64,000 bases of DNA from Leptolinea sp964397625 (GTDB taxonomy: Bacteria; Chloroflexota; Anaerolineae; Anaerolineales; Anaerolineaceae): assembly GCA_964397625.1 (NCBI GenBank), contig CAYNJT010000001.1, positions 62,001 to 126,000 on the forward strand, in the 5' to 3' direction. The position numbers and the translations under genes were made by a program. This document shows positions 45,093 to 53,379 of the stretch, piece after piece. Each line of letters begins with the position of its first letter. Position 1 is the first letter of the stretch. Below the pieces are notes generated by a model. That model worked only from the letters and a program-made list of their open reading frames with translations, was not told the origin of the DNA and searched no databases.

Positions 45093-45134
45093 TGCAAGGA
45101 GGTGATACTCAGTTCTGAATTGTATTAGCAAGTC

Positions 45135-45163
45135 CCAGGCAGACCGAAACGAAGCCTGGTTTT
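45135..45163 (+). terminator. Weak hairpin terminator between oppF and the binding-protein gene
   Basis: CCAGGC (45135-45140) and GCCTGG (45154-45159) form a 6-bp stem with a 13-base loop, followed by TTTT. It may only attenuate or mark an RNA processing point in the operon. Confidence 0.45.
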
Positions 45164-45193
45164 GACCCCAATTCTTTTGAGAGGAGAAGCACT

Positions 45194-47191
45194 ATGCGTA
45201 ACCGATTTGTTCTTTTGACATCGATTCTTGTTGTCGCCAGCGTTCTCTTGGGTGCCTGCCAACCCGGCGCTGCCACACAGGTCGCACCGGCTGCCAAAGG
45301 TCCGGCATTCAAGAATCCTGACACCATCACCTTCGTCACCGGTGCCGGTGAACCTGAGACGCTTGATCCCGCCTGGACGTACGAAACCGCAGGGTCAACC
45401 GTAGAACTCAACCTGTACGAAGGTTTGACTTTCTTCAAACGGGACAAGACAGACGAGTACATTCCCGCGCTGGCAACCGATTGGAAAACCAGTGAAGATG
45501 GCAAAGAATGGACTTTCAACATCCGCAAAGGTGTTAAATTCCATGCGGGTGGAACCCTCGAACCTCACGATGTCGCCTATACCGCCCAGCGCGCGTTCCT
45601 TCAAGGCCGCACTGATGGTTGGCAGTGGATCGTTTATGAAGCATTCTACGGCACTGATTTGTCAATGGCCAGCAGCAAGGATTTCGCGACCGCATTCCTG
45701 AAGCCCAAAGATGCCAAAGAAGCACCAAAATTCGAAGATTTAAAACCTGAAGAATTGGTCAAAGTCTGCGAAGATGTTAAGACCAAGATCGTGGCTGATG
45801 ATGCCGCCGGTACAGTAACCTATAAGTTCAACCAGCCCGTTCCCTGGCTGCTTGCCCTGACCTCACAACAATTCCTGGGCGGTATCCTGGACCAGGAATG
45901 GATGAAAGAAAAAGGCGACTGGGATGGCGATTGCGCAACCTGGTCAAAATTTGCCGATCCGGCTGCTGAAGGAACCATTCTCTTTAAAACTGCCAATGGC
46001 ACTGGCCCTTACAAACTGGACCATTGGACCCCCGGTGAAGAAATTGTTCTGGTTGCCAATGAGGATTACTGGCGTAAAGAACCCATGTGGGAAGGCGGCC
46101 CGAGCGGTGTGGCCAGCATAAAACGCGCGGTCATCAAGAACGTGGATGAATGGGGCACCCGCCTTTCCATGCTCCAGGCCGGCGACGCGGATGAGATCTA
46201 TACTCCTCCACAGTACCGAAAAGAACTCGAACCATTTGCCAAACAGACCTGCGGTATCGATGAAAAAACCTGCAAGGATGATAAAGCCGATGGTTACCTG
46301 ACCTTCTTCCGTAAACTGCCCATGCCCGCCATCACCCCTGCCCAGTTTAACTGGCAGATCAATGTTGAGGGCGGCAATCCGCATGTGGGTTCTGGAAACC
46401 TGGACGGTAAAGGTATTCCTTCCAAATTCTTCAGTGACCTGCACATCCGCAAAGCTTTCTCAGCCTGCTTTAACTATGACGCTCTGGTTAAAGACGCTCT
46501 GGCTGGCGAAGGTGTTCAAGCCCAGGGCCCCATTCCGCAGGGTATGATGGGTTACCTCAAGGATAAGGCTCCATTGAACAAGTATGATCCGGCCAAATGC
46601 GTGGAAGAATTCAAACTGGCTGATGTTGATGGTGATGGCAAACCCGCCGGTGAAGACGATGATGACGTCTGGAGCACCGGCTTTATGATGCAGATCGCCT
46701 ACAACGAAGGCAATGACACTCGCCGCATGGCTGCTGAAATCCTGAAAGCCGGTGTGGAAGCCGCCAATCCAAAATTCTCCATTCAGGTTCTGGCTATGCC
46801 CTGGCCAACCCTTCTTGAGACTCGTACCCAGGGTAAACTGCCCATCTACATTGGCGGTTGGGTGGAAGATTTCCATGACCCGCACAACTGGGTAAATCCC
46901 TTCCTGTATTCCAACGGCGCCTATGGCCGCATTGTGAATATGACGGAGGATTACAAGAAGAAATACGATGACATGATCGTCGAAGGCGCCAACGCGAAAG
47001 AAGCTGACCGCCCCGCGATCTATGAGAAGATCCAAACCGCTGCCCAGGAAGACGCGGTGGACATCTGGATGTACCAGATGATGGAAGGTTATCCGTTCCA
47101 GTCCTGGATTAAGGGTTTCTACTTCAATCCTGCCTATGGCAATCCGGAATATGGCTGGATCTACTCGCTTTCCAAAGTAGCTCCCAAATAA
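45194..47191 (+). CDS. oppA: Peptide-binding lipoprotein of the ABC transporter (SBP family 5)
   Basis: The 665-residue lipoprotein delivers its ligand to the permease. It has a signal with lipobox LLGAC (lipidated Cys at about residue 22) and the family 5 pattern with EPETLDPAWTYE near 53, NLYEGLTFF, DWKTSEDGKEWTFNIRKGVKFH near 95 and the C-terminal LPIYIGGW. At residues 477-483 DVDGDGK forms an EF-hand-like calcium loop followed by an acidic patch EDDDD. AGAGGAG precedes the ATG. Ligand specificity (peptide, opine or other) cannot be told. Confidence 0.9.
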   Translation: MRNRFVLLTSILVVASVLLGACQPGAATQVAPAAKGPAFKNPDTITFVTGAGEPETLDPAWTYETAGSTVELNLYEGLTFFKRDKTDEYIPALATDWKTSEDGKEWTFNIRKGVKFHAGGTLEPHDVAYTAQRAFLQGRTDGWQWIVYEAFYGTDLSMASSKDFATAFLKPKDAKEAPKFEDLKPEELVKVCEDVKTKIVADDAAGTVTYKFNQPVPWLLALTSQQFLGGILDQEWMKEKGDWDGDCATWSKFADPAAEGTILFKTANGTGPYKLDHWTPGEEIVLVANEDYWRKEPMWEGGPSGVASIKRAVIKNVDEWGTRLSMLQAGDADEIYTPPQYRKELEPFAKQTCGIDEKTCKDDKADGYLTFFRKLPMPAITPAQFNWQINVEGGNPHVGSGNLDGKGIPSKFFSDLHIRKAFSACFNYDALVKDALAGEGVQAQGPIPQGMMGYLKDKAPLNKYDPAKCVEEFKLADVDGDGKPAGEDDDDVWSTGFMMQIAYNEGNDTRRMAAEILKAGVEAANPKFSIQVLAMPWPTLLETRTQGKLPIYIGGWVEDFHDPHNWVNPFLYSNGAYGRIVNMTEDYKKKYDDMIVEGANAKEADRPAIYEKIQTAAQEDAVDIWMYQMMEGYPFQSWIKGFYFNPAYGNPEYGWIYSLSKVAPK

Positions 47192-47209
47192 GTTTTGCTT
47201 TTGCATCAT

Positions 47210-47248
47210 GATCATCCCGGGAGCCGGGAAACCGGTTCCCGGATGATC
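47210..47248 (+). other. Long GC-rich hairpin between the binding-protein and permease genes
   Basis: GATCATCCCGGGA (47210-47222) pairs with TCCCGGATGATC (47237-47248) with one bulged base; the loop can pair further. No T-run follows. Such hairpins after the binding-protein gene usually stabilise its mRNA so that more binding protein than permease is made. Confidence 0.55.
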
Positions 47249-47301
47249 TTCACGTATGTTGCCTGGGAAAGAGCTATCAGGCTAATCTTGGAGGTGCCGT
47301 T

Positions 47302-48372
47302 TTGTCAATGTTATCGTTTATTATTCGCCGGTTGTTGATCCTGCCGCTGTTATTAATCGCGGTGACCATGTTTATTTTCTCCATGCTGTCCATGCTGACG
47401 CCCTACGAGCGTGCCTCGCTCTATGTCAAAGATATCCCCAAGCGCCAGGGAGCCATTGAAAGCATTATTAATAAATATGGTTTGAATGATCCGGTGCCTG
47501 TGCAATACTGGCGCTGGATGACTGGAACAAAAAACCAGGAAACCGGTGAGATAGATGGTGGCATTTTGCGCGGCAACCTTGGCTGGTCAAAAACTGGCAA
47601 AGGTACCGTCTGGGAAGTGATCGGCCGCCGTTTACCTGCGACGGCTGAATTAGCCCTATGGACAGCCATTCCAATGGTCGGAATTGGAATCTGGTTGGGT
47701 ATTGTTTCCGCTGTAAATCATAATAAATTCATTGATCAAATACTACGTGTTTTTAGTATTGTGGGCTGGTCCATCCCTGTATTTGTTTTCGGTCTTATTG
47801 TTCTCCTTTTCTTCTATGCTAAATTGGGATGGTTTCCTCCTGGCAGGTTATCTGACTGGGCAATGCAGATTGTCCAGGGCTCTGAGTTTATACGCTACAC
47901 AAACATGAATACTATTGACGCCCTTCTGAACGGTCGACTGGATGTGTTCCGCGACGCGCTCCGGCATCTGGTCCTTCCTGTTATAACGCTGGCCTATCTC
48001 GATTGGGCGTATCTACTTCGTGTTACCCGTTCTTCCATGCTGGATACGCTTCACCAGGATTACATGACAACAGCACGGGCGAAGGGTTTGAGTGAACGGA
48101 AAGTGATTAACCGGCATGCTGTGCCTAACGCCTTAATCCCGGTTGTCACCGTGGGCGCGTTAATGCTAATCGCTCTACTTAATGGAGTTGTCATCACCGA
48201 AACCATTTTCGATATCCCCGGCATGGGTTCATTCCTGGCTGAATCCGCCCTTTCGTTGGATGTGATTTCAGTCTTAGGCGTGACCATGTTCAACTGCCTG
48301 ATCTTACTGGTCGGCAACTTGATAGTTGATATTTTATACGGGGTCATTGACCCGCGTATTCGTTTGCATTAA
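47302..48372 (+). CDS. oppB: Peptide ABC transporter permease (OppB/DppB)
   Basis: The 356-residue permease has six membrane helices with an N-terminal one (IIRRLLILPLLLIAVTMFIF) and the EAA loop YMTTARAKGLSERKVINRHAVPNALIP near residue 253 that contacts the ATPases. GGAGG lies seven bases before TTG 47302, which is taken as start; ATG 47308 two codons later is possible. The region after residue 60 carries an insert (TGTKNQETGEIDGG) typical of the longer DppB forms. Confidence 0.9.
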   Translation: MSMLSFIIRRLLILPLLLIAVTMFIFSMLSMLTPYERASLYVKDIPKRQGAIESIINKYGLNDPVPVQYWRWMTGTKNQETGEIDGGILRGNLGWSKTGKGTVWEVIGRRLPATAELALWTAIPMVGIGIWLGIVSAVNHNKFIDQILRVFSIVGWSIPVFVFGLIVLLFFYAKLGWFPPGRLSDWAMQIVQGSEFIRYTNMNTIDALLNGRLDVFRDALRHLVLPVITLAYLDWAYLLRVTRSSMLDTLHQDYMTTARAKGLSERKVINRHAVPNALIPVVTVGALMLIALLNGVVITETIFDIPGMGSFLAESALSLDVISVLGVTMFNCLILLVGNLIVDILYGVIDPRIRLH

Positions 48373-48398
48373 GAAATCGGCAATAAAATGAGGTATCC

Positions 48399-49376
48399 AT
48401 GGATGTAGTCAGACGGTTAGTTAAAAACCCCACATCATTATTTGGCATCATTTTGCTGCTGATTTTTGTGTTTATCGCAATTGCAGCACCAGTTTTAGCA
48501 CCCCCTGAAGAAAATTCCAGAAATGCGTATATGATCCCTCGGGATGGTTTCGGAAACCAGCCCAAACCACCGGATTCAAAACATATTTTGGGCACGACTG
48601 AAGGTCAGTATGATATCTGGTACGGAATTATTTGGGGAACGCGTACGGCGTTCAGGGTGGGTATTGTAATCACCCTGATTACCACATTAATTGGCCTGAT
48701 CATTGGTTCAATTTCCGGGTTTTATGGCGGCTGGATAGACGAAGTGCTGATGAGGATCACGGAGATATTCCTTGTGTTTCCATTCTTGCTGGCTGCGATC
48801 ACATTAACCTCCGTATTACAAACTGTCTATGGGCGGGGTGAAGGTAACTTCCTTGTTGGGCTGGCAAAGGGCCTCGCCATGCTCACATTCTTCCAACCTC
48901 CCACACAAGAACTTGACCCAATCCAGATTCAGATCCTGACAGGCATGCTGGCCATCATCGTCTTTGGCTGGATGACCTATGCCCGTGTGATTCGTGGAAA
49001 CATTCTGTCGGTAAAAGAACAGGAATACGCTGTGGCGGCCAAATTGATCGGAGCCAGTGACATTCGTATTCTGTTCAAACACTTACTGCCCAATGCCGTT
49101 TTCCCGGTTCTTGTTCTGGCTTCCATGGATATCGGGTCTTATGTACTGACATTTGCCGCTTTAAGCTTTTTGGGACTGGGCGCTCAGCGCGGCTACGCGG
49201 ACTGGGGACAGATGATCAGTTTCGCGCGTAGCTGGATCCCTTCGTTGGGGCAATACTGGCATATTGTTGTGTATCCGGGTGTGGCGATCATCCTCTTCGT
49301 GCTGGCCTGGAACCTGGTCGGTGACGCTCTGCGAGATATTCTCGACCCTCGCATGCGCGGCCGTGGAAACGATTAA
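48399..49376 (+). CDS. oppC: Peptide ABC transporter permease (OppC/DppC)
   Basis: The 325-residue permease pairs with OppB. It has an N-terminal helix (SLFGIILLLIFVFIAIAAPVLAP), the loop HILGTTEGQYDIWYGIIWGTRTA before the core, and the EAA loop YAVAAKLIGASDIRILFKHLLPN near residue 210. A segment of about 50 residues between helices 3 and 4 (GRGEGNFLVGLAKGLAMLTFFQPP) is longer than in E. coli DppC. GAGG precedes the ATG. It ends the operon, followed by a strong terminator. Confidence 0.9.
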   Translation: MDVVRRLVKNPTSLFGIILLLIFVFIAIAAPVLAPPEENSRNAYMIPRDGFGNQPKPPDSKHILGTTEGQYDIWYGIIWGTRTAFRVGIVITLITTLIGLIIGSISGFYGGWIDEVLMRITEIFLVFPFLLAAITLTSVLQTVYGRGEGNFLVGLAKGLAMLTFFQPPTQELDPIQIQILTGMLAIIVFGWMTYARVIRGNILSVKEQEYAVAAKLIGASDIRILFKHLLPNAVFPVLVLASMDIGSYVLTFAALSFLGLGAQRGYADWGQMISFARSWIPSLGQYWHIVVYPGVAIILFVLAWNLVGDALRDILDPRMRGRGND

Positions 49377-49395
49377 CCTTGAAAATGGTAAAATT

Positions 49396-49426
49396 TCCCC
49401 GAGGGTAACTCCCCGGGGATTTTTTT
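49396..49426 (+). terminator. Rho-independent terminator of the peptide transporter operon
   Basis: TCCCCGAGGG pairs with CCCCGGGGA with one bulged A and loop TAACT, followed by seven T (49420-49426). Confidence 0.85.
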
Positions 49427-49458
49427 CTTCGAGCATAAAAGTCAGGCGTGGGTATGCA

Positions 49459-50883
49459 ATGCGACTTTGTTTCCAAAGAATATTGCTGAGGCTGATCTTA
49501 ATTACTCTGGTAATTATTGGAACAGGCTGTTCCACTCCTGCCTCCACTCAAGAGGCAATAACTGTTAAACCGGCGACACAGGCAATCACGGCTACTCCTA
49601 AGGAATGCCTGTCGAAAATCACGTCGCCCACCCCCAACCCTTCCAATACTCCAACCGCAGAATTGGATGTCACCAGCACTCCAGGTGTAACGGTGGTCCG
49701 CTTTGGCACAGGGCAAATTGGTACGGATATCTTCCCGTATCATCAAATCATTCATGAATATGAATTAAACAACCCGGATGTCATAATCCAGATGGAACCC
49801 ATGCCCGACACCGATTACTATGCCCGGCTGGAAAAACTGGAATTAGCCGGGCAATCTCCAGATATCATATATCTGGCAGATGATTATCTTCCCTTTCTTG
49901 TTCGCAGGGGCATGTTGAGGCCATTGGATCTGACCTTAACGAAGGAGTATGACCCTTCCCAGTATTACCCGGGTTTGCTGGAACCCGGCCAAGTTGACGG
50001 ACAGCAATATTTATTGCCGGGGGATTTTTCACCGCTGGCGTTGTACTACAACAAGTTTCTATTTACAAAAGCCGGAGTTCCTTTCCCGGAAGATAACTGG
50101 ACGTGGGATAACCTTCTGGCAGCTGCCCGAATGTTGACGAAAGATGAAAATAATGACGGAAAGCCGGAGCAATGGGGAATTCAGATGAACGCGAACTGGG
50201 ATATCGGGTTTGAATATTGGGTTGCCGCTGCCGGTGGTTCCCTTATCAGCCCGGATGGAAAACAGGTGGTTGGGTACATGGATGCACCCGAGACCGTTAG
50301 AGCCGCCAAATTTTATATCGATCTTTACAATTTATATAAATACGCTCCACCTCCGGCAGATCTTGAAGCCTGGGCGGGTGGGAATACGGAATTTTCCGAA
50401 GGAAAAGCTGCCATGCTGATCAGCGGTCGCTGGGTGGAACCGGATTTTCTCGCGAATCCCGGAATTGATCTGGGCATCGCGGCCCCGCCTAGAGACAAGG
50501 TTCGAGCCAATATTCTCTTTTGGAGCGGCAGCGGGATAACCTCGAGCACGACACACCCTGCGGAAGCTTCCCGATTTCTGGCTTATACCTATGGCGAAGA
50601 GAGCGCTTCTGTGTGGAAAGAATGGACGTTACCGGTATTATCTTCTCACGTCAACGAGGAGGATATTCCCTTTGATCCATTCTGGAAGATCTGGTATCAG
50701 GAATTGAATTTCGTAAAACCGCGCGGATACTCTCGAACACCTTTCTGGGATGAGGCCGTCAGACCGCATCTTCAGAAAGCGCTGACCACATTGCTCACAG
50801 AATCGACGTCAAACCCGGATGAGGTCATGAAAGAAGCGGCTATCACTGCCCAGGCAGATCTTGAAGAGTTATTGGCTCGTTGA
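49459..50883 (+). CDS. Sugar-type ABC transporter binding lipoprotein (SBP family 1)
   Basis: The 474-residue lipoprotein starts at ATG 49459, which gives a compact signal with lipobox IGTGC. The open frame runs 65 codons further upstream but overlaps oppC and the terminator, so it is not used. A Thr/Pro/Ser spacer precedes the family 1 domain with PDIIYLADDYLPFLVRRGML near residue 137, YYNKFLFTKAGVPFPEDNWTWDNL, the calcium-type loop DENNDGKPEQWG near 230 and AAMLISGRW. Family 1 proteins usually bind sugars or oligosaccharides. No permease or ATPase gene adjoins, so it may share a transporter encoded elsewhere. Confidence 0.85.
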   Translation: MRLCFQRILLRLILITLVIIGTGCSTPASTQEAITVKPATQAITATPKECLSKITSPTPNPSNTPTAELDVTSTPGVTVVRFGTGQIGTDIFPYHQIIHEYELNNPDVIIQMEPMPDTDYYARLEKLELAGQSPDIIYLADDYLPFLVRRGMLRPLDLTLTKEYDPSQYYPGLLEPGQVDGQQYLLPGDFSPLALYYNKFLFTKAGVPFPEDNWTWDNLLAAARMLTKDENNDGKPEQWGIQMNANWDIGFEYWVAAAGGSLISPDGKQVVGYMDAPETVRAAKFYIDLYNLYKYAPPPADLEAWAGGNTEFSEGKAAMLISGRWVEPDFLANPGIDLGIAAPPRDKVRANILFWSGSGITSSTTHPAEASRFLAYTYGEESASVWKEWTLPVLSSHVNEEDIPFDPFWKIWYQELNFVKPRGYSRTPFWDEAVRPHLQKALTTLLTESTSNPDEVMKEAAITAQADLEELLAR

Positions 50884-51051
50884 TTCGTAAAAACATTTTC
50901 ATGGAACACAGAAATACTCTGTTTGATAATTTGTCATAAATATTTATTAAAAATGACTGTCAAAATGCACACTCGCTATAGGAGGATTGACAAAAGCAAC
51001 CGGGAAATTTACCACTATCTGTACTTGTGACCTTCCAGTACCATTTGTCTT

Positions 51052-51525
51052 ATGTTACAGAAGAGTCTACACGACATGGAATTATTTAAGGGTCTGGATG
51101 AAAAGAGTGTGTCTCTTTTGATCCCCCTGATGGAAGTCTGTCATTTTCCCGAACATTTCATGGTGTTTAGACAGGATACGGAAGCTTCTTATTTTTTTAT
51201 CCTTCTGGAGGGGGAAGTAGTTGTTAAGTACAAACCGTATGATGGCGAAGAATTGATAATCGCCCACATCTGTCCCCAGGATGTGTTTGGTTGGTCGGCT
51301 GCTTTGCGTAGACCGCAGTACACATCTTCTGCCTACACCGAATATCCTTCTACAGCCGTGCGTGTAGAGGTTGCAAACCTCCAAAAATTCTGCGAAAATA
51401 ATGCAAGGTTGGGCATGATAGTTCTGGAGAGGCTTTCCTCCGGAATTGCCAACAGCCTGCGGAGCACGCGTGATGAAGTGCTTGCTTTATTAATGCGCGG
51501 GATGGAGTTTGTTCCAGATAAGTGA
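51052..51525 (+). CDS. Stand-alone cyclic-nucleotide-binding-fold protein without HTH
   Basis: The 157-residue protein is a single Crp/Fnr-type beta-barrel (LFKGLDEKSVSLLIPLM, then SYFFILLEGEVVVKY) ending in the C-helix. The DNA-binding helix-turn-helix is absent. The phosphate-binding cassette, usually F-G-E-x-x-x-x-x-x-x-x-R-x-[AST], reads FGWSAALRRPQYTSSA here, so the Glu that binds the ribose is missing and cNMP binding is doubtful. It is followed nine bases later by a NifU-like gene and may serve as sensor or partner for it. No ribosome binding site is seen. Confidence 0.75.
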   Translation: MLQKSLHDMELFKGLDEKSVSLLIPLMEVCHFPEHFMVFRQDTEASYFFILLEGEVVVKYKPYDGEELIIAHICPQDVFGWSAALRRPQYTSSAYTEYPSTAVRVEVANLQKFCENNARLGMIVLERLSSGIANSLRSTRDEVLALLMRGMEFVPDK

Positions 51526-51534
51526 GGCAATTGA

Positions 51535-51783
51535 ATGGAAGGTGTTTCACCGGATTTTACCGACCAGGAACGAATGAAGGCTCTGATAGAGCAACTTGAT
51601 TCGTACATCAGTCATTACCATGGTGGGGGTGTTGAATTGGTAAGTTTTGAGGGAAATACGGTGAAGGTAAAGTTGGGTGGGGCCTGTCTCGGATGTCCGC
51701 TCTCTCCGGTAACCCTGCATGGTTGGGTGGAAGGGACCATTCACCAGTTCTTTCCGGATGTTCAGGTTATTGAAACCAAGTAG
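51535..51783 (+). CDS. NifU-like C-terminal domain protein (Fe-S scaffold/carrier)
   Basis: The 82-residue protein is the NifU C-terminal domain alone. It has GGGVELVSFEGNTVKVKLGG followed by CLGCPLS, in which Cys51 and Cys54 bridge a labile iron-sulfur cluster between two molecules. Such proteins pass clusters to target enzymes. It lies nine bases after the cyclic-nucleotide-binding-fold gene, so they form a small operon. Confidence 0.85.
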   Translation: MEGVSPDFTDQERMKALIEQLDSYISHYHGGGVELVSFEGNTVKVKLGGACLGCPLSPVTLHGWVEGTIHQFFPDVQVIETK

Positions 51784-51933
51784 ATACGGCGGATTGATAA
51801 AGATTGTTATTCCCTGGTTGCGGGAAAAATCTTACAGGACAATAAGAAATCTTGCAATCTTTCCAAATTGGCCCCAAAATTTAAAATAAATAGACTATGA
51901 CAAAAGCACATAGTGGATGCACTTTTTTAATCA

Positions 51934-51942
51934 TGCTAGAAT
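51934..51942 (+). promoter_or_regulatory. Extended -10 before the YbjN-like gene
   Basis: TGCTAGAAT is an extended -10 element with one mismatch. Transcription would start about 8 bases before GTG 51958. The -35 region is poor. Confidence 0.45.
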
Positions 51943-51957
51943 TACGGCATCAATTTC

Positions 51958-52473
51958 GTGATCAGGATCAACCAATTGGAAAACGATAAACCTGACCCAG
52001 AGGTTACAGAATTACCCCAGCCTGTAAGAATTGATAAGGAATTCATGCCATTCCTTACCCGAATGTGTGCCGCCCATAATTGGGTGATTCGGGAAGTGGA
52101 CAACGAACATGCAGTGATAGAGTTCTCAGTAGATAAGACTCGAACTCAAACCCTGTTTATTTTTAGCTTTGATGATTACCTCGAATTTTCTGTGCCAAGT
52201 TTCGCCGCGTTTGATTCGCCGGAAAACATTCCTCACATTCTCTCAACATCTTTGCTTCAAATCAATGCCAAGACAAAAATTGGTTTCTGGTGTGTTGAGA
52301 AAATTGGTGAGAAAAGCGTTTTCACCTTCATGCACAATGCCAGCCTGGCTCAATTGGACGAAACCTTGTTCGGCGAGATTGTGACCACGCTGATACAGCG
52401 TGTGGATGAATTTGAAAATCTACTGGTCCGCATGTCCAGTGAAAATAAACCCGGACACGAGATCACCCAATAA
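51958..52473 (+). CDS. YbjN-like small protein, unknown
   Basis: The 171-residue protein has an alternating helix-strand pattern (FMPFLTRMCAAHNWVIREV, then TQTLFIFSFDDYLEFSVPS, then LLQINAKTKIGFWCVEKI) resembling the YbjN / type III chaperone-like fold, which acts in protein binding. The frame starts at GTG 51958 with no ribosome binding site; TTG 51976 has AGGATC before it and could be the true start. The gene converges with the proline-rich protein gene, 12 bases apart. Confidence 0.6.
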   Translation: MIRINQLENDKPDPEVTELPQPVRIDKEFMPFLTRMCAAHNWVIREVDNEHAVIEFSVDKTRTQTLFIFSFDDYLEFSVPSFAAFDSPENIPHILSTSLLQINAKTKIGFWCVEKIGEKSVFTFMHNASLAQLDETLFGEIVTTLIQRVDEFENLLVRMSSENKPGHEITQ

Positions 52474-52485
52474 AGCTGCAGATGG

Positions 52486-53379
52486 TTAGTGGATCTCTGT
52501 ACGTCGATCCCATTCCTTGACCGCCGCGCGGATCAGTTCTTTGGCAGCTTGATCGGTAACCGCATCAATCCCAACGAAGTGTTCCTGGCCAACCCAAACG
52601 ATCACACCTTCTCTTTGTTCTTCCACCAGTCTTATTCGCCGGCCGGGGTTATCTGACTGCTGAATGAGCTCCTGAAGGACCTCATCAATCTGCTCAACCA
52701 TGGATGTGGCTTTCTTCTTTAGTGGCTCTGAAGGTGTACGCGCGGCCGCGGTTGATACGGCAACCGGTACGGGCGGAGGAGGTGGCGGTGTGCTTTGCAT
52801 TGCTGCAACCGGAACTGCGACGGGTGGGGGCGGCGGAGATGCGCTCTGGATTTCTGCGACCGGCGCCACGCCAGGTGGAGGAGGCGCCACTGGTTCGTTC
52901 GGTACCGCGGGAGTTGCCGATGCGGCGGGGATGGGATTTGTTTGAACAGGTTCGCTGGCTTTTCTTACAACCGGCGCGGGTTCAATTTCAGACGTTGCCG
53001 GTGTGACCTTCTCATCCTCCGGCATTATCTCATGCGCAGAAATATCAAGCCATCCGGCAAGTTCTTTGATCAGGTCAATGAAGCGTTTCTTTTGGGCAGG
53101 ATTCAACGGGAACGAAGTTGCCAGCAAATGACCGCTGGTTTCCACGAACAGTTTGTTGGTTTCTTTTGAACGCCAAAGGCGTACAAGTTCTGTGAATTTT
53201 TCCGGGTCAGCCAGGGGTGGTGGAGTGGAGGACGCTGGAAGAGGAGATTGGTTTGCTTCTTCCTGTTTTTTATCTTTCTTTTTTCTATTTGTTAACCCGA
53301 TGAAACCGCCGGTTGCAAAACCGATGATCATGCAGACCATGGCGATTATCAATGCAGTGTTGATTGTTATTGTATTCAT
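52486..53379 (-). CDS. Membrane-anchored proline-rich protein, unknown
   Basis: With ATG 53379 the product has 297 residues. It has one N-terminal helix (about 8-28, LIIAMVCMIIGFATGGFIGL), then a lysine-rich patch (NRKKKDKKQ). Next come a short soluble segment (about 55-120) and a long Pro/Ala/Val-rich region with three near-repeats of PPPPP-V-AVPVAAMQS type (about 150-215). The C-terminal domain is of about 75 residues and ends EHFVGIDAVTDQAAKELIRAAVKEWDRR. Start choice: GAGGTGGG precedes this ATG, and ATGA overlaps the mutM stop; the frame extends 31 codons upstream into mutM. Last gene of a seven-gene minus-strand run. Function unknown. Confidence 0.6.
   Translation of the reverse strand: MNTITINTALIIAMVCMIIGFATGGFIGLTNRKKKDKKQEEANQSPLPASSTPPPLADPEKFTELVRLWRSKETNKLFVETSGHLLATSFPLNPAQKKRFIDLIKELAGWLDISAHEIMPEDEKVTPATSEIEPAPVVRKASEPVQTNPIPAASATPAVPNEPVAPPPPGVAPVAEIQSASPPPPPVAVPVAAMQSTPPPPPPVPVAVSTAAARTPSEPLKKKATSMVEQIDEVLQELIQQSDNPGRRIRLVEEQREGVIVWVGQEHFVGIDAVTDQAAKELIRAAVKEWDRRTEIH

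Noticed and set aside
49264..49458. Earlier start of the sugar-binding lipoprotein
   Set aside because: It would overlap oppC by more than 100 bases, read through a strong terminator and place 65 residues before a clear lipoprotein signal.
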